From Bernardetia sp. ABR2-2B (lineage in GTDB: Bacteria > Bacteroidota > Bacteroidia > Cytophagales > Bernardetiaceae), in NCBI RefSeq assembly GCF_037126435.1, contig NZ_CP147020.1:3824001-3888000 (forward strand): DNA of 64,000 nt, in the 5' to 3' direction. The notes beneath the pieces were generated by a model. It did no database searches, was not told the DNA's origin, and saw only the letters and a list, made by a program, of their open reading frames with translations. Below are positions 36,501 to 47,222 of the stretch, one piece after another. Each line of letters begins with the position of its first letter. Positions within the stretch are counted from its first letter, which is position 1. The position numbers and the translations under genes were made by a program.

Positions 36501-39500
36501 CGTTTGTAGTAGTTGCAACACCACAGTTATCATCAGTTATAGGTATTCCTAGATCAATGTTTGATGATTCACAATTTAAAGCTATGTCTATTGGTGCAGT
36601 AATAGTTGGGTTTTGATTATCAGTAACTGTTACATCTTGCGTACCTGTTGCTACATTTCCACTATCGTCTGTTGCTGTCCAAGTTACCGTTGTTGTGCCA
36701 ATAGGAAAAATACTAGGAGCATCATTTACTATACTCGCAACACTACCACAATTATCAGATGTATAAGGCGTTCTTAAGGTTATACTAGCTGTACAACTTC
36801 CTGTGTCTGTATTTGCATTTATATTATTGAATATATAAATCGTTGGAGGTACATCTTCTGTAACAGTTACATTCTGTGTAGCTGTTACTGTATTTCCTCC
36901 ATTATCAATCACAAACCAAGTTACAATTGTTGTTCCTACACGAAAAACAGAGGGAGCATCATTATATAGCTCTGCAATTCCACAATTATCTGAAGTAGTT
37001 GGTGTTCCCAAATCTACAAAAGTATAACAATAACCAACAAAACTAGGTGTTATAATATCTACAGGAGCTACAATAGTTGGGTTTTCTGTATCTGCTACTA
37101 CATTTATGATTTGGGTATCAGTAGATGTATTTCCTGCTTCATCTGTTACTGTCCAAGTTACAGTGGTTATTCCAGATGGAAAGAAATAAGGAGCATCATT
37201 TGATACATCAGAAACAGTACAATTATCACTAGCTACAGGAGTACCTAATTCAATATCATATCCTCCACAAGTAGAAATATCATTTGGTGCAATAATAACA
37301 GGTAATTCATTATCTACTTCTTCTCCCTCTACATCAAATGAAAAAACAGGATTATCACAATCGTTTGTTATTACCTTTAATTTTGCTTTTTTGATACCAC
37401 TAGATCTTGGGTCAAAAGTAACAGAAAGAGAATAATCTTCTCCCTGTTGTAATGTTAAAGGTAAAACAGGATTGTTTTCTATTCTAAAACTTGCATCATT
37501 ACGAATTGTGTTTTGAAGTGAAATCTGTTTAATAACTAAAGCGTCTGTTCCTATGTTTTCTATTTTATAAGATACATTTAACGTATCGACACAATTAACT
37601 GCTCCAAAAGAAGTAGAGTCTGCAAGACTTGCTATAGTTTGTCCATTACTAATAGCTGTACTATTTCCACTTATTTGTATTTGTGCATTAGAAACAGCAT
37701 TTGCTCCATATTTAAAGAAATATGCACTTCCTCTGCTTGATTGTTCTTGACTTGCTCCAACAAGAATAGTATTATTCCATACACTCATTTCTTTTCCAAA
37801 ACCTTGTCCACCTACTGCATCTGTAGGAATAATTTTATCAAATTGATTCCAAGTAGAATTTTGATTTGTAAATACATATACAGCACCTGACGAAATTCGA
37901 TTATTTTGATTCGAATAATCTCCAACCATTAATGTAGAATTATCAATATAAACAGAGCTTCCATATTGATAACTGTAATTGTCATTTGGTTGAATATTAT
38001 TTTGTGCATTCCAAACGTTATTTTCATAAGTGTATACGTGAGCATTTTGACTTGCTCCAATCGCTAATTTATTATTGTGCAAAGAAATAGATTTTCCAAA
38101 TGCACTTGCACCACTTAGTGTAAGTTTTGCGTTTCTATCCCAAGAGTTTCCATCTTTTTCATAGACATAGACAGCTCCACTACTAGATTCACTAGGAGCA
38201 CTTACTGCTATCTTTTCTTTGTGAATAGATACTTTGTCTCCAAATTGTGTGTAGTCATACCTTGAACCATCAGGTATAAATGTTTCTATAAGGTTACCGT
38301 TATCGTATGCTGATGGTGTATATAAGAATGCTCTATTTGCATCACTTCCAACTACTATATATTCTCCGTACACATCAACAGACTTACCAAACTTACGTGC
38401 ATTACTATATATGTCTCGTTTTACTTTACTCGTTTGTTCCCAAGCGTTATTAATCTTATCAAACACATAAACAACTCCTCTTCTACTTTGGTAAGGTTGT
38501 CCTTTACTTGGAGCACCTACAACAATTCTATTTTCATGAATAGCAACGCTATATCCGAACTCATCTCTAAGGTAAGCATCATCAGCCATAAGTTTTGCTT
38601 CTTGTATCCACTCTCCATTTTGCTTGTGATAGACATATACAGCTCCTGCATCTGCTGCTGCTTCGTCGTCTTTGTATTTGCCTATTACTGCATAATCTTG
38701 ATACAAGGCAACTGAATAGCCAAAATTATCACTACTTTGTGGATTTGAATCAACTACTTTTTGATGTTCAACAATATTACCGATATAAACCTGCTCACCT
38801 TTGATAGCATATTCATATACACTAACTCTACAATCACTATTATTTACTTGCAATGTCGCTTCATGAACGCCCCATTGAGCAGCAGAAAAAGTAACATTAA
38901 TCGTATATTGTTCATTTGGTAAAAGGCTTATAGGAAAGACACTATTATTTAATAAAAAGCTTGTAGCCGAATTACCAGAAAAAGTAATACTATTTATCAC
39001 TAATGTATCAGTTCCTGTATTTTTCAACGTATAAGGAAGTGTACTCTCACAGCCTATTGTCAATCCAAAATCAGTATAGTCAGTTAACGAAGTTATGGTA
39101 TTTCTATGAGGAATAATAGTATTGTTTCCTTTTACCTCCAACTTTGGAAGTTCTAGAGATGTATTTGCACAAGCATTAGACGTAGTCGAATATGGCTCAA
39201 TGTTTAATGTAGAATTATATTCTGTTATGAAAGCATCTCCATCACCACCAATATTAATAGAACCAAATACACTTCCCCAATAATTGTTCGACGCATCTGC
39301 TTCTCCATCTCCATGTATAATTGCATTATCATTACAAATAAAATTATTATATTGAATACTTTTTGAAATAGTATTATTAGAGTTGTTGTAATAATAGTAA
39401 TAAGCACTTCTACTATTATCTATACCAATATTATTTTTATGAAAAGTATTGCAGCTAATATTTAGGATTTTGTTGGCAACTTCCACTCCAGTCTCTCTAT

Positions 39501-42500
39501 TTTTAAAAGTGCAATTTTCTATATCAGTCTTTTGGCTATAAACTTTTAGACCTTTTCCAGCAGAATTATGGAGAGCAGAGTAACTAAAATCTAATTTTTT
39601 TACACTAACATAATTCAATCTATCTAAAATAATTGGATTGTCTATTTCACTCATATCTGTAGTGATTTCTATATCTGTATTAGGAACAGAACCATCAGAG
39701 ATTGAAATATTACCCTTATTACGATGCAAAATAGAGCTATTATCAATAGTGAGAATATTTTTAGGGATAACTGATTCTTTTCCAAATCTATTATTTTTCA
39801 CTAAAATGCCTCTGCTCGTAAGTGTATTGTTTAAATTACGAATTCGTAAAGCTCCTGTTATTCCACCAGAATCTCTAAAGTCGTTGCCTTCAATAACTAA
39901 TGAATAATTTCCTCCATATACGCCATTAATGTATAAGGCATTCTCTCTTCCTTTAATAGTCAAGTTTTTTAATGTTATGCTTGCAGAACAGCGATCTATG
40001 TCTACACCTAAACCATAAAAAGTACCGTGATTCGCACTGAAATCTAATGCTCTTATATCAATATTATGACATCCACGCAAGAATATGGGGTACTTTAGGT
40101 CTAATCCACTACTCAAAAATATATTTGTATTTGGAACACTTCCATCTGATATATTTAAGTTGTGAGAATATCTGATTGTCCAGCCTGAGATGACAGGTAG
40201 GTTTAAACTTCCTATCATATTATTTCTTAGTAATTTATTGCCGAATAAGTGTTCTAGCTCAACAGCACTAGTGTCAGCAGAAGAACCACAATTTCTAAAG
40301 TCATTGTCTTGAAGAATGATATCATCTATTGTATTTGAAGTACTACCTTCTATACGACCTCTCGCTTTTATCGCCTGTTGTCTATTATTTACTATTACAT
40401 CTTTTATGACTATATCGGCAACTTCCTTAATATCTATAGCTAATCCATAGAAGGTAGGTCTATTGTGTGAAAAGTCTAGTTTTTGTATACTGACATTATC
40501 TGCCTCCAATATCTTGATAGGAGCCTCTACGTTCAATCCTTCTGCATTAAGTTGAATATTTGTGTTGGGAATACTACCATCTGATATATTTAAAGTATTA
40601 GCATCTCTAATAACAAGTACACTACCTTGAAAATCATCATATAACCGTTCAAAATTATTATTTTCTATGAGCAGTCCACCTATTAAATTTTCCTCCTCTA
40701 CATAGCTTGCTTGAATCATTGTGTGGGTATTTGTAAAATTACTATTCAACACTTTTACATCTTTACAGTGAGTGGTTAATATGCCGACACGGCGATTTTT
40801 AGAAGTTATGTTATCAATCTCCACGTTATTACAGCTTAACATATACACACCTGTTCCAAAAGGTTGGTACTCTAACGGATTTGTATCGATATGTGATACA
40901 TCTATGTTACTAATTTTGATATTATCCACACGGTAAAATTGTAAGGCTCTTTCAAGTTCGTCAGGTATTGTATTAGGTAAAATAATATTTGTATTATTTG
41001 ATGCTGTATTAGAAACACTGATATTCTTTCCTTCAACTATCTTTATTATACTAAAGACATTTTCAGAAATACCTATGGGGTCAAATGAACTATTAGTCCC
41101 AAACAGATTATTATTTATATATATGCCTCCAACTAAGCTTTCTTCTATTAAGTTATGAAGAACTATAGCAGCAGACGTTGTGTTGTTATTATTTTCATTA
41201 TAACCATTATATGTAAGATCATTATTGACAATAGTGATGTCTGTAACTTCTGTAGCACTTATTGCAACTTCCCTTCTATGTATAATTGTATTATTTATCA
41301 ATACCCTCTTACATTTCCATAAATCTATAGCAGGCTCTTCATCACCAGTAATACGTGATGTAAAATCTAAATTATGTATTTCCAAGTCATTTACAAGATA
41401 TGCATCAATGAGTCGATCCATTTCACTCAAATCACCTATAATTTGGATATTAGTATTCGGTTCACTTCCATCTGAAATAATTAAACCATTTATATAATTC
41501 AAGTCAAGTAACCATCCATCATTTTCTGTTGCATAAGGAGATACTCCTCCAAAAAGGGTGTTAGAAACATGGATACCATTTGGAATATTTATGCTTTCTA
41601 GAGATGATAGGGTTAATGCTTTATTACAGTTTCTTAAGTCAGAGTTGGTAATAGATAAGTCTGTGGCATTATAGGCTGTTACCCCATTTCCCTCAGAAAC
41701 TTTTACATTATCTATACTTATGTTCTTGCATCCACGGCTAAATAATAGATGACCTTTAGTTTCAATATTTTCCACAGAAATATTTTCAGTAGCCTCAAAA
41801 CTGATTCTAATACGTTCCATGATTTCTGGCAACTGTATATTTGTATTATTTTCGATTTGAGAGTTAATATAGATATCTTTTGAGTTTTTTATGCTTATAT
41901 GTCCAAATATAATTGCAGGATAATTTACAAACTCATTATTAGTGAAGTTAATTCCCCCAATGATATTTTGAGATAGTAGGTTATTTGCCCTTATTAAGTC
42001 AGTTGTATTTTTAAATTTGTTTTCTGTTATCTCAACATCAGTAATATTTTCTAGTCCAAAAACATTAGCTATATTTTCAAATGTGTTTTTCGTAATGATA
42101 ACTTCTACCCCATTATTCAATTCTATAAGAGGTGTAACATCTCCATTGAGAGCATTACTGAAGAAGTAAATACCTTTCATTTGAAAAGATGAATTATTTG
42201 TTGTTTTAACTGCTGTTCTATATGGTCTAACTATCAAGCGAACAGTAGGTAAACCTAACTGGTAATTTGGAGCTGTACTACCATCTATAATTAGTGATTG
42301 AGTGATTGTTGGTAAAGAAGTTAATAAGGTTATATCCCCATCAACATCAAAAACGATCTCATCAGCATCAGTAGTTGCATTAGCATCAAGTATAGCTTGT
42401 CTTAACGTTCCTGCACCAGCATCTGCAAGAGAAGTAACTCTAATGGTAGCTGCATTAGCAATAGAGAAAGAAAAGAGAATAAAAACAAAAAAAACTACCC

Positions 42501-42546
42501 AACTTATATTTTTGAGTAGAGTAGCTTTAGTATATGATTTTTCCAT
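33571..42546 (-). CDS. Giant T9SS-exported beta-helix/HYR-repeat surface protein
   Basis: 2991 residues from the ATG at 42546 (signal peptide ending FSIANA). The ATG at 42621 is rejected because it overlaps the -33 box at 42621-42624. Order: right-handed beta-helix opening with [19 protein letters not shown] (25-1130) with recurring IxISDGSxPNTNIxL turns, ASPM/Hydin-like Ig domain, FG-GAP-like repeats [17 protein letters not shown] (1260-1640), a second anchor Ig domain, seven HYR domains (about 1745-2285), a beta region, fibronectin III (about 2420-2510), PKD/Ig-like repeats, and T9SS type A sorting domain starting [13 protein letters not shown]. Likely an adhesin exported by T9SS. Confidence 0.9.
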   Translation of the reverse strand: MEKSYTKATLLKNISWVVFFVFILFSFSIANAATIRVTSLADAGAGTLRQAILDANATTDADEIVFDVDGDITLLTSLPTITQSLIIDGSTAPNYQLGLPTVRLIVRPYRTAVKTTNNSSFQMKGIYFFSNALNGDVTPLIELNNGVEVIITKNTFENIANVFGLENITDVEITENKFKNTTDLIRANNLLSQNIIGGINFTNNEFVNYPAIIFGHISIKNSKDIYINSQIENNTNIQLPEIMERIRISFEATENISVENIETKGHLLFSRGCKNISIDNVKVSEGNGVTAYNATDLSITNSDLRNCNKALTLSSLESINIPNGIHVSNTLFGGVSPYATENDGWLLDLNYINGLIISDGSEPNTNIQIIGDLSEMDRLIDAYLVNDLEIHNLDFTSRITGDEEPAIDLWKCKRVLINNTIIHRREVAISATEVTDITIVNNDLTYNGYNENNNNTTSAAIVLHNLIEESLVGGIYINNNLFGTNSSFDPIGISENVFSIIKIVEGKNISVSNTASNNTNIILPNTIPDELERALQFYRVDNIKISNIDVSHIDTNPLEYQPFGTGVYMLSCNNVEIDNITSKNRRVGILTTHCKDVKVLNSNFTNTHTMIQASYVEEENLIGGLLIENNNFERLYDDFQGSVLVIRDANTLNISDGSIPNTNIQLNAEGLNVEAPIKILEADNVSIQKLDFSHNRPTFYGLAIDIKEVADIVIKDVIVNNRQQAIKARGRIEGSTSNTIDDIILQDNDFRNCGSSADTSAVELEHLFGNKLLRNNMIGSLNLPVISGWTIRYSHNLNISDGSVPNTNIFLSSGLDLKYPIFLRGCHNIDIRALDFSANHGTFYGLGVDIDRCSASITLKNLTIKGRENALYINGVYGGNYSLVIEGNDFRDSGGITGALRIRNLNNTLTSRGILVKNNRFGKESVIPKNILTIDNSSILHRNKGNISISDGSVPNTDIEITTDMSEIDNPIILDRLNYVSVKKLDFSYSALHNSAGKGLKVYSQKTDIENCTFKNRETGVEVANKILNISCNTFHKNNIGIDNSRSAYYYYYNNSNNTISKSIQYNNFICNDNAIIHGDGEADASNNYWGSVFGSINIGGDGDAFITEYNSTLNIEPYSTTSNACANTSLELPKLEVKGNNTIIPHRNTITSLTDYTDFGLTIGCESTLPYTLKNTGTDTLVINSITFSGNSATSFLLNNSVFPISLLPNEQYTINVTFSAAQWGVHEATLQVNNSDCRVSVYEYAIKGEQVYIGNIVEHQKVVDSNPQSSDNFGYSVALYQDYAVIGKYKDDEAAADAGAVYVYHKQNGEWIQEAKLMADDAYLRDEFGYSVAIHENRIVVGAPSKGQPYQSRRGVVYVFDKINNAWEQTSKVKRDIYSNARKFGKSVDVYGEYIVVGSDANRAFLYTPSAYDNGNLIETFIPDGSRYDYTQFGDKVSIHKEKIAVSAPSESSSGAVYVYEKDGNSWDRNAKLTLSGASAFGKSISLHNNKLAIGASQNAHVYTYENNVWNAQNNIQPNDNYSYQYGSSVYIDNSTLMVGDYSNQNNRISSGAVYVFTNQNSTWNQFDKIIPTDAVGGQGFGKEMSVWNNTILVGASQEQSSRGSAYFFKYGANAVSNAQIQISGNSTAISNGQTIASLADSTSFGAVNCVDTLNVSYKIENIGTDALVIKQISLQNTIRNDASFRIENNPVLPLTLQQGEDYSLSVTFDPRSSGIKKAKLKVITNDCDNPVFSFDVEGEEVDNELPVIIAPNDISTCGGYDIELGTPVASDNCTVSDVSNDAPYFFPSGITTVTWTVTDEAGNTSTDTQIINVVADTENPTIVAPVDIITPSFVGYCYTFVDLGTPTTSDNCGIAELYNDAPSVFRVGTTIVTWFVIDNGGNTVTATQNVTVTEDVPPTIYIFNNINANTDTGSCTASITLRTPYTSDNCGSVASIVNDAPSIFPIGTTTVTWTATDDSGNVATGTQDVTVTDNQNPTITAPIDIALNCESSNIDLGIPITDDNCGVATTTNDAPITFPIGTTTVTWTVTDNSGNTATATQEVIVTDTQNPIITAPSNIIANTDNGNCTASNVDLGTSTTDDNCGVATTTNDAPTIFPIGTTTVTWTVTDNSGNTATATQEVIVTDSQNPTITAPLNVAVNADNGNCTASNVDLGTSTTDDNCGVATTTNDAPTIFPIGTTTVTWTVTDNSGNTATATQEVIITDSQNPTITAPLNVAVNADNGNCTASNVDLGTSITDDNCGVATTTNDAPTIFPIGTTMVTWTVTDNSGNTATATQEVIVTPVVELTYSATTFTESNPTSGQIDNELTIYSLPCGIFEGTNGEDFVTTGKAIVTNIPTGLTASIVYQNEGELAFNLLGTATSHTNSDDVNDLSVEFNNTAFTQGVTTADVTNFSVNNLQIDFSEVTSGGGGNTGGIANPVTNLEAQVISTTQIELSWNIPIGATTGYRIYRNGVLIATLTNGTIISYLDENLNPDILYLYKVIAINGNSISQPVLTSERTLPEAPILISTNEICEGQEAIAEVKSTGATYRIYENQDAADPIFESYNSTIELPPITQSTTFYVSVFSNGRESEKTAVQVIVQPVFEATILGENELISCQSSTTLQAQRVDNAISYTWLRSGIVVGSGENYQANFSGNYQVRIERGNCIEISEPIRVLLNYAPLSKIQQQNNVGFCESGTINIANSALQSNSNATYEWLFDNDIVGTENSLIVTQSGNYTLRATQNGCSAETNINVTVTDLPSELLMQSSANIICPNTEVTLITESIPNVTYQWLRNERLIISNGTNKLTTKIAGKYKVKISQNNCELISNETEIKILKVPTAYLRTSETTLFVEEQNGNNQNIASVSWKLNNEILSAFDGQTTITPKESGNYSAVVIYQTGCTTQTRTVSFRVIEVVTGEEDKKQTGWNVYPNPSSDGNFVIEFGASLLEDTDITIFDATGRVVYTQSFKKGSNKKQINLSKMAQGMYVLKAYSDKQSFVKQLIIN
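35691..36638 (-). repeat. Tandem 237-bp HYR-encoding DNA repeats
   Basis: Repeat starts at 35691, 35928, 36165 and 36402 are exactly 237 bp (79 codons) apart and nearly identical in DNA, including silent positions. The next unit is 222 bp long because it lacks five codons. Farther units (36624-37310) are diverged. Near-identity of the last units points to recent expansion or gene conversion. Confidence 0.92.
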
Positions 42547-42592
42547 AAATATGAATAATTGACTTAAAACAGAATGTAATAATTTGAAGATA

Positions 42593-42624
42593 CAAAAGTA
42601 ACTTTTATTTTTTGTAATCACAAA
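42593..42624 (-). promoter_or_regulatory. Promoter of the giant surface-protein gene
   Basis: On the minus strand TTTG (42624-42621), a 20-bp spacer and TACTTTTG (42600-42593) match the Bacteroidota consensus. It lies about 45 bp upstream of the ATG at 42546 and so supports that start. Confidence 0.7.
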
Positions 42625-42802
42625 GGATAATATAAAATATTGCGTTAATTTGCTGTATTATAGATAGTTGTATATACAAGCAAGTAAGTGTGGCTTTTTT
42701 GTAGATTATGAATAACTGACATTTTAAGAAATAAAAATAGTTGTAAGGTTACTTTTGTAAAATAAAATTCTGAATTTATTTTTATACATGAGACTTTATA
42801 CA

Positions 42803-43795
42803 CTACACAATCCCAATTTCTTTAGAGTGCAAAATAGCCTCTTCACTTTTCAAGAAATAACATGTTTTTTTACCTAAACTTTCTATGTTTTGAAGAATTT
42901 TTTTTGTGCTGCTTTTTTGTTGCTTTTTTGTTTGTCGGATATAAATTGCTTTTATATTTTGAGGAAATACTTTGCAGGTTTTTTCATAAATAATAGGGTC
43001 AGCTTGAGAGTCGTCTCCTAAAAGGACAAATTCCAAATGAGGATAAAATTCTATTATTTCTTTTATTTTTTGGAATTTATGGTCGTGATTTCCCCTTCCC
43101 GTAAAAAGAAAATCAAGGAGGCTTGTTTTGATAGTCTTTAATTTAATGACAGCCTTTGGAAGATTGTGAATTTTGGTAAATTTTTCGATAAAGTTATACA
43201 AATTCCATTCACTACTAGAAACATAAAAAAAAGCATTCGTTTCTCCTTTTTCTTGCCCTGCCTTGCTAAGTTGTTGGTAATGAGCAGTTACATCTTCAAA
43301 TATCTTTCTGTCATTTACATTTCTCCATAGCAAAACATAGATTTTTTTGAATAAATTATTTGTATGAGAAACCAAAAAAGTATCATCAATATCAGAAATA
43401 ATTGCTAGTTTTCCATCGTAAGGACGCAAAATTTCAGTTGCTTTCTTGACAGACTTTCCCTCATGATTTAGTTCTACCTCTATTTTGTTCCATCCACTTT
43501 GAGTATTATCTTGAAAAGAAGTTTCTAAGGGAATAGAAAAACGAAAATAACCATCGCTTAGAGTTTTGGTATGTATTTTTTTATTATTAAAATGTAGAAA
43601 TACATCTGCATCCGAAATAGTTTTTCTCTGAAAAGTACGAAGAATGGAATAAGCATGTTTGAATCTTGATTTTTCGCTAAGTGTTGTAGCTTTTTTCTTA
43701 AATACGTGACCAAAGACAACCAGTAGCTTATCACTAACATAACCTCTATAAACTTTTAAATCAGATTTTAAATGCAAATTTGAATCAGAACGCAT
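42803..43795 (-). CDS. App1-like phosphatidate phosphatase (DUF2183)
   Basis: 330 residues. An N-terminal beta-sandwich-like part (17-120, starting YRGYVSDKLLVVFGHVF) precedes a HAD-like catalytic domain. Asp motif SDIDDT lies at 134-139, then NDRKIFEDVTAHYQQL, FYVSSSEWNLYNFIEKF and EFVLLGDDSQADPIIY. The family includes yeast App1, a Mg-dependent phosphatidate phosphatase making diacylglycerol. The exact substrate here is inferred. It is divergent from a diacylglycerol-kinase-type gene across 89 bp, which supports a lipid-phosphate role. Confidence 0.85.
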   Translation of the reverse strand: MRSDSNLHLKSDLKVYRGYVSDKLLVVFGHVFKKKATTLSEKSRFKHAYSILRTFQRKTISDADVFLHFNNKKIHTKTLSDGYFRFSIPLETSFQDNTQSGWNKIEVELNHEGKSVKKATEILRPYDGKLAIISDIDDTFLVSHTNNLFKKIYVLLWRNVNDRKIFEDVTAHYQQLSKAGQEKGETNAFFYVSSSEWNLYNFIEKFTKIHNLPKAVIKLKTIKTSLLDFLFTGRGNHDHKFQKIKEIIEFYPHLEFVLLGDDSQADPIIYEKTCKVFPQNIKAIYIRQTKKQQKSSTKKILQNIESLGKKTCYFLKSEEAILHSKEIGIV

Positions 43796-43825
43796 ACAAT
43801 CACTTTTCGGAAATTAATATATTTA

Positions 43826-43857
43826 TTTGATAACAACTAAATTAGAATCTAGTTTTG
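43826..43857 (+). promoter_or_regulatory. Promoter of the lipid kinase gene
   Basis: TTTG (43826-43829), a 20-bp spacer and TAGTTTTG (43850-43857) fit the Bacteroidota consensus, placing the transcription start about 20 nt before the ATG at 43885. Confidence 0.7.
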
Positions 43858-43884
43858 ATAGAAGGTAAATAAAAGATAAAAATA

Positions 43885-44781
43885 ATGAATAACACAAACA
43901 AAATTTCTGTTTTTTTGGTAATAAATCCCTTAGCAGGTGGTACGGATAAAGAAGAAGAGCTATTTTTGATTAAAAAATATATAGACAGTAAAGGTTATAA
44001 TTTTTTTTATTATAAAACGACTGGAAATACAAAAGAGCCTAAAGATGATATTGAAATAAAGAAAATCTACAAAAAAAATAAACCAAAGAAAGTATTGATT
44101 GCAGGAGGAGACGGAACAATTAAGCTTGTAATTGAAACGCTTTTCGAAGAAGATGTGATTTTTGGAATTTTGCCTTTAGGTTCTGCCAACGGACTTGCAA
44201 AAGATTTAGATTTACCTATCAACTTAGAAGCCTGTTTGGATATTGCATTGCAAGATAATTTTAAGAACGTAGATAGCATTTCGATAAATAATATGAAAAG
44301 TTTTCATTTGAGTGATTTGGGTCTCAATGCAGAACTTATCAAGAACTACGAAAATACAAAAGCAAGAGGGAAAATGGGATATGTGCTTCAAGCTATTCCA
44401 ACATTGAGGGATTTTAAAGCTCCTTTTAATGCAAAAATTACGACACAAGATACAGAGATAAAAACACAAGCAAGTGTGATTTTGATTGCTAATTCTAGTA
44501 AATACGGAACAGGTGTAGTCGTAAACCCAGAAGGAAAGGTAGATGATGATATCTTCGAAATCGTAGTTTTTAGAAGTCTAGAATTAACTCTTATTTTAAA
44601 AATTCTTTTTGGAAACTTACCCATTGAAGATGAAGCAATTGAAATTATCAAAACCAAAAAAGCAACCATTCAAACAGATAGTCCGATTAGCTTTCAAATA
44701 GATGGTGAGTTTTGTGGAGAAGTACGAAAGTTGGATATAAAAATGGAAAAAAATAAAATAAAGATTGCAACGCCGAAATAA
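43885..44781 (+). CDS. Diacylglycerol kinase family lipid kinase (YegS/DgkB-like)
   Basis: 298 residues, standard length. The catalytic domain shows FLVINPLAGGTDKEE, the nucleotide-binding GGDGT at 74-78 (LIAGGDGTIKLVIETL), and LPLGSANGLAKDLDLP. The beta-sandwich C-terminal domain contains SSKYGTGVVVNPEGKVDDDIFEI and ends in the FQIDGEFCGEVRKLDIKM strand pair typical of this family. It phosphorylates diacylglycerol or a related lipid using ATP, at the membrane. Divergent from the App1-like phosphatase; its own promoter is at 43826-43857. Confidence 0.92.
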   Translation: MNNTNKISVFLVINPLAGGTDKEEELFLIKKYIDSKGYNFFYYKTTGNTKEPKDDIEIKKIYKKNKPKKVLIAGGDGTIKLVIETLFEEDVIFGILPLGSANGLAKDLDLPINLEACLDIALQDNFKNVDSISINNMKSFHLSDLGLNAELIKNYENTKARGKMGYVLQAIPTLRDFKAPFNAKITTQDTEIKTQASVILIANSSKYGTGVVVNPEGKVDDDIFEIVVFRSLELTLILKILFGNLPIEDEAIEIIKTKKATIQTDSPISFQIDGEFCGEVRKLDIKMEKNKIKIATPK

Positions 44782-44784
44782 AGT

Positions 44785-44886
44785 AAGAATTTAGAAGGTA
44801 GAAATTAGAACTGAAAGCCATACTGCAAATTAAATTAAATTGTATTTGTATTTATTTCTGAATTCTAAAATCTGACCTCTAAATTT
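44785..44886. repeat. Intergenic element with inverted ends of the dispersed word family
   Basis: The left end has AATTTAGAAGGTAGAAATTA and then TTAGAACTGAAAG, as at 15961. The right end has TTCTAAAATCTGACCTCTAA, the complement of the AGAAGTCAGATTTTAGAA-type word. An element of about 100 bp with inverted ends, between the lipid kinase and sigma-54 activator genes, may be a degenerate MITE-like or hairpin repeat. Confidence 0.45.
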
Positions 44887-45012
44887 ATTTAAACTCTGCC
44901 TTTTTGACACGTTTTTTAAACAACAAATGATTTCTTTGCTTATCTTTGAAAGATATTTGTGATTCTGTTCTGATACAGCCCTTTTTCTGCCAAAAATACG
45001 TATATCTTAACT

Positions 45013-46332
45013 ATGATAGACATTCAACCCATAAAATTACGTTTCGGAATTATTGGACATTCCCCTCTTCTTAATCATGCCATCAAAGTTGCTGCACAGG
45101 TAGCCAGTACGGATATGAGTGTTTTGATAACAGGTGAGAGTGGAACAGGAAAAGAATCTTTTTCTAAAATAATCCATCAGCTAAGTACACGCAAACACGC
45201 TACTTTTATAGCCATTAACTGTGGTGCAATCCCTGAAGGAACAATTAATTCAGAACTCTTTGGACACGAAAAAGGCTCGTTTACAGGGGCAGCAGGAACA
45301 CGAAAAGGCTATTTCGAAGAAACAGACGGAGGTACAATTTTTTTAGATGAAATAGGAGAAATGCCACTTGATACACAGGCAATGCTTTTACGTGTTTTGG
45401 AGAATGGAGAGTTTATAAAAGTAGGTTCTTCGAAGCCTCAAAAGACTGACGTACGTGTTGTGGCAGCTACAAATGCTCGTTTGGTACAAGATGTTGAAGA
45501 CGGAAAATTTAGAGAAGATTTGTATTATAGACTCAATACTGTTCCTATTTTTGTTCCTCCTTTGAGAGAACGAGAAAATGATGCAGAATTGCTTTTTCGT
45601 AAGTTTGCAGGAGATTTTTCGGAGCGTTATCGTAGCAAACCGATTATTTTAGATGAAGAAGCCAAACAGGTTTTGCTTTCTTATCCCTTCCCCGGGAATG
45701 TTCGTCAGCTCAAAAATTTAGTCGAACAAATGTCGGTTTTGGAAGGTGATAATAGAAATATCAATGCCGAAATATTAAAAAAATATTTGCCTAAAAATGC
45801 ACCACGAACAAATACTCTTCCTGCTCTTTCTGGAAATGAAAAAGCGAAAGATAATTTTTCTGAACGAGATTTACTCTATAAAATTTTGTTTGAGATGCGT
45901 AGAGATGTAACCGAATTGAAGCAACTTGTTTTGAATATTTTGGAAGGGCAAGGAAGTGCAGGAATGCTACAAAAATATGAACATCTCTTTGATGATATGG
46001 ATAAAAGTACAAGTCCTTATGCCGAAAAAAATACAAACTTACCATTGTATCTCAATCCATCAAATCCAAATTCTGTTGATTATAATCAAGACCTTCAAGA
46101 TAATTCTCCTATTGAATACGCAAGAGAAGTAGAAGAAGAAAATGAGTCTCAAAAAGAACCTGAACAAGAACCAGAAGAAGAAACATTATCTTTAGAGAAA
46201 AAAGAAAAAGAATTGATAATCAAAGCCTTAGATAAAAATAATAATCGTAGAAAATATGCAGCACAGGATTTAGGAATTTCAGAACGAACACTTTATAGAA
46301 AAATAAAGCAGTATGAATTGGATAATAAGTAA
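45013..46332 (+). CDS. Sigma-54-dependent transcriptional activator (no receiver domain)
   Basis: 439 residues. The AAA+ domain starts almost at the N-terminus: Walker A GESGTGKE at 41-48, the sigma-54 contact loop GSFTGA at 88-93 (Ser for the usual Ala), Walker B GTIFLDEIGEMP, and arginine-finger region FREDLYYRLN. A low-complexity acidic linker (about 370-405) precedes a Fis-type HTH (EKELIIKALDKNNNRRKYAAQDLGISERTLYRKI). With no N-terminal sensing domain, activity must be controlled by a partner or by amount. The following lptE is on the same strand 121 bp away. Confidence 0.92.
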   Translation: MIDIQPIKLRFGIIGHSPLLNHAIKVAAQVASTDMSVLITGESGTGKESFSKIIHQLSTRKHATFIAINCGAIPEGTINSELFGHEKGSFTGAAGTRKGYFEETDGGTIFLDEIGEMPLDTQAMLLRVLENGEFIKVGSSKPQKTDVRVVAATNARLVQDVEDGKFREDLYYRLNTVPIFVPPLRERENDAELLFRKFAGDFSERYRSKPIILDEEAKQVLLSYPFPGNVRQLKNLVEQMSVLEGDNRNINAEILKKYLPKNAPRTNTLPALSGNEKAKDNFSERDLLYKILFEMRRDVTELKQLVLNILEGQGSAGMLQKYEHLFDDMDKSTSPYAEKNTNLPLYLNPSNPNSVDYNQDLQDNSPIEYAREVEEENESQKEPEQEPEEETLSLEKKEKELIIKALDKNNNRRKYAAQDLGISERTLYRKIKQYELDNK

Positions 46333-46453
46333 ACAATGGTTAAATGTCAGTTATTAATGGTTAATTGAATTTCAATGCTGAAATAAAATAGATAATTTTG
46401 TGAATTAGATTCGATTACTTGTGGGGACACGAGCAACACATTTGTAAGCAACA

Positions 46454-46981
46454 ATGATAAATAAACATATAAGTAAAGTTCTATTTTTTAGTTTGATTTT
46501 ATTCTTATCAAGCTGTACGGGAGCATCTCTTTTCAAACTCAATGGAGGAACAATTGATTATACCAAAATCAAAACACTTTCTATTCAGCCTATTTTGAAC
46601 GATGCAGGACAAGGGCCTCCAACAATTACGATTAATGCAACTGAAAAACTGCGTGAGTTTTATCTTCGAAATACTCGTTTGAGTTTGGTTCAATCAAGTG
46701 GAGATATGCAGATTGAGGGACGAATTGTAGGCTACGAAGTTGTTCCTGTTGCACCACAAGGAGGTTCGCAGGTTGCGACTATTCAGCGTCTGCAAATCAG
46801 AATGGAAGTTACTTATTACAATGCTGTCAATGAAGACCAGTCTTTTGATGATAAAGTTTATACACAATTTGAAGATTTTGAGCAAAATCAAACGCTTTCA
46901 CAAGTAGAAGAGCAATTAGTAGAAATTATTTTAGACAGAATTGTGTTTGATATTTTTAATGATACAGCAGGAAATTGGTAA
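46454..46981 (+). CDS. lptE: LPS-assembly lipoprotein LptE
   Basis: 175 residues. Lipoprotein signal with lipobox LFLSSC and Cys21. The mature protein has the LptE pattern of Bacteroidota: GGTIDYTKIKTLSIQPILND, TEKLREFYLRNTRLSLV, GDMQIEGRIVGYEVVPVAP, RLQIRMEVTYYNAVNEDQSF and SQVEEQLVEIILDRIVFDIFNDTAGNW. LptE plugs the LptD barrel and takes part in lipopolysaccharide insertion in the outer membrane. The ATG at 46454 gives the signal directly. tRNA-Arg begins 8 bp after the stop. Confidence 0.9.
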   Translation: MINKHISKVLFFSLILFLSSCTGASLFKLNGGTIDYTKIKTLSIQPILNDAGQGPPTITINATEKLREFYLRNTRLSLVQSSGDMQIEGRIVGYEVVPVAPQGGSQVATIQRLQIRMEVTYYNAVNEDQSFDDKVYTQFEDFEQNQTLSQVEEQLVEIILDRIVFDIFNDTAGNW

Positions 46982-46988
46982 AGAAAAT

Positions 46989-47060
46989 GGCTCTGTAGTA
47001 CAATGGATAGTGCGTGAGCTTCCGACGCTCAAAATTTAGGTTCGATTCCTAACAGAGCTA
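46989..47060 (+). tRNA. tRNA-Arg(CCG), attachment-site tRNA
   Basis: 72 nt without encoded CCA. Acceptor GGCTCTG pairs with CAGAGCT (G1-U72), the anticodon stem is TGAGC/GCTCA with loop TTCCGAC (anticodon CCG), and the T arm is TTAGG-TTCGATT-CCTAA. The phage-type integrase gene begins 162 bp downstream, so its 3' half is the likely attachment site. Confidence 0.92.
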
Positions 47061-47072
47061 CTACTTTAAATC

Positions 47073-47110
47073 AATCCACGTATGTATATCTAATTATATG
47101 TACGTGGATT
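47073..47110. repeat. Inverted repeat between tRNA-Arg and integrase
   Basis: AATCCACGTA (47073-47082) with its complement TACGTGGATT (47101-47110), loop 18 nt. After it come a second, weaker inverted pair (AATCCACCGA near 47146; TCGGTAGATT near 47172) and three GACACC words up to the integrase start. Integrase arm-binding or excisionase sites are the likeliest meaning. Confidence 0.5.
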
Positions 47111-47222
47111 TGCTTTAAATAGCATATTTGTATATTTTTGTGTCAATCCACCGATATAAAAACACGTATTAGTCGGTAGATTTTGACACCTTAAAAGACA
47201 CCATTAACTTTTCACTGACACC

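Noticed and set aside
35691-36638. CRISPR-like array of near-identical repeats
   Set aside because: The repeats are back to back without spacers and encode HYR domains in frame with flanking gene.
42547-42621. Longer start for the giant surface protein
   Set aside because: It would overlap the -33 and -7 boxes at 42593-42624 and put residues before the signal peptide.
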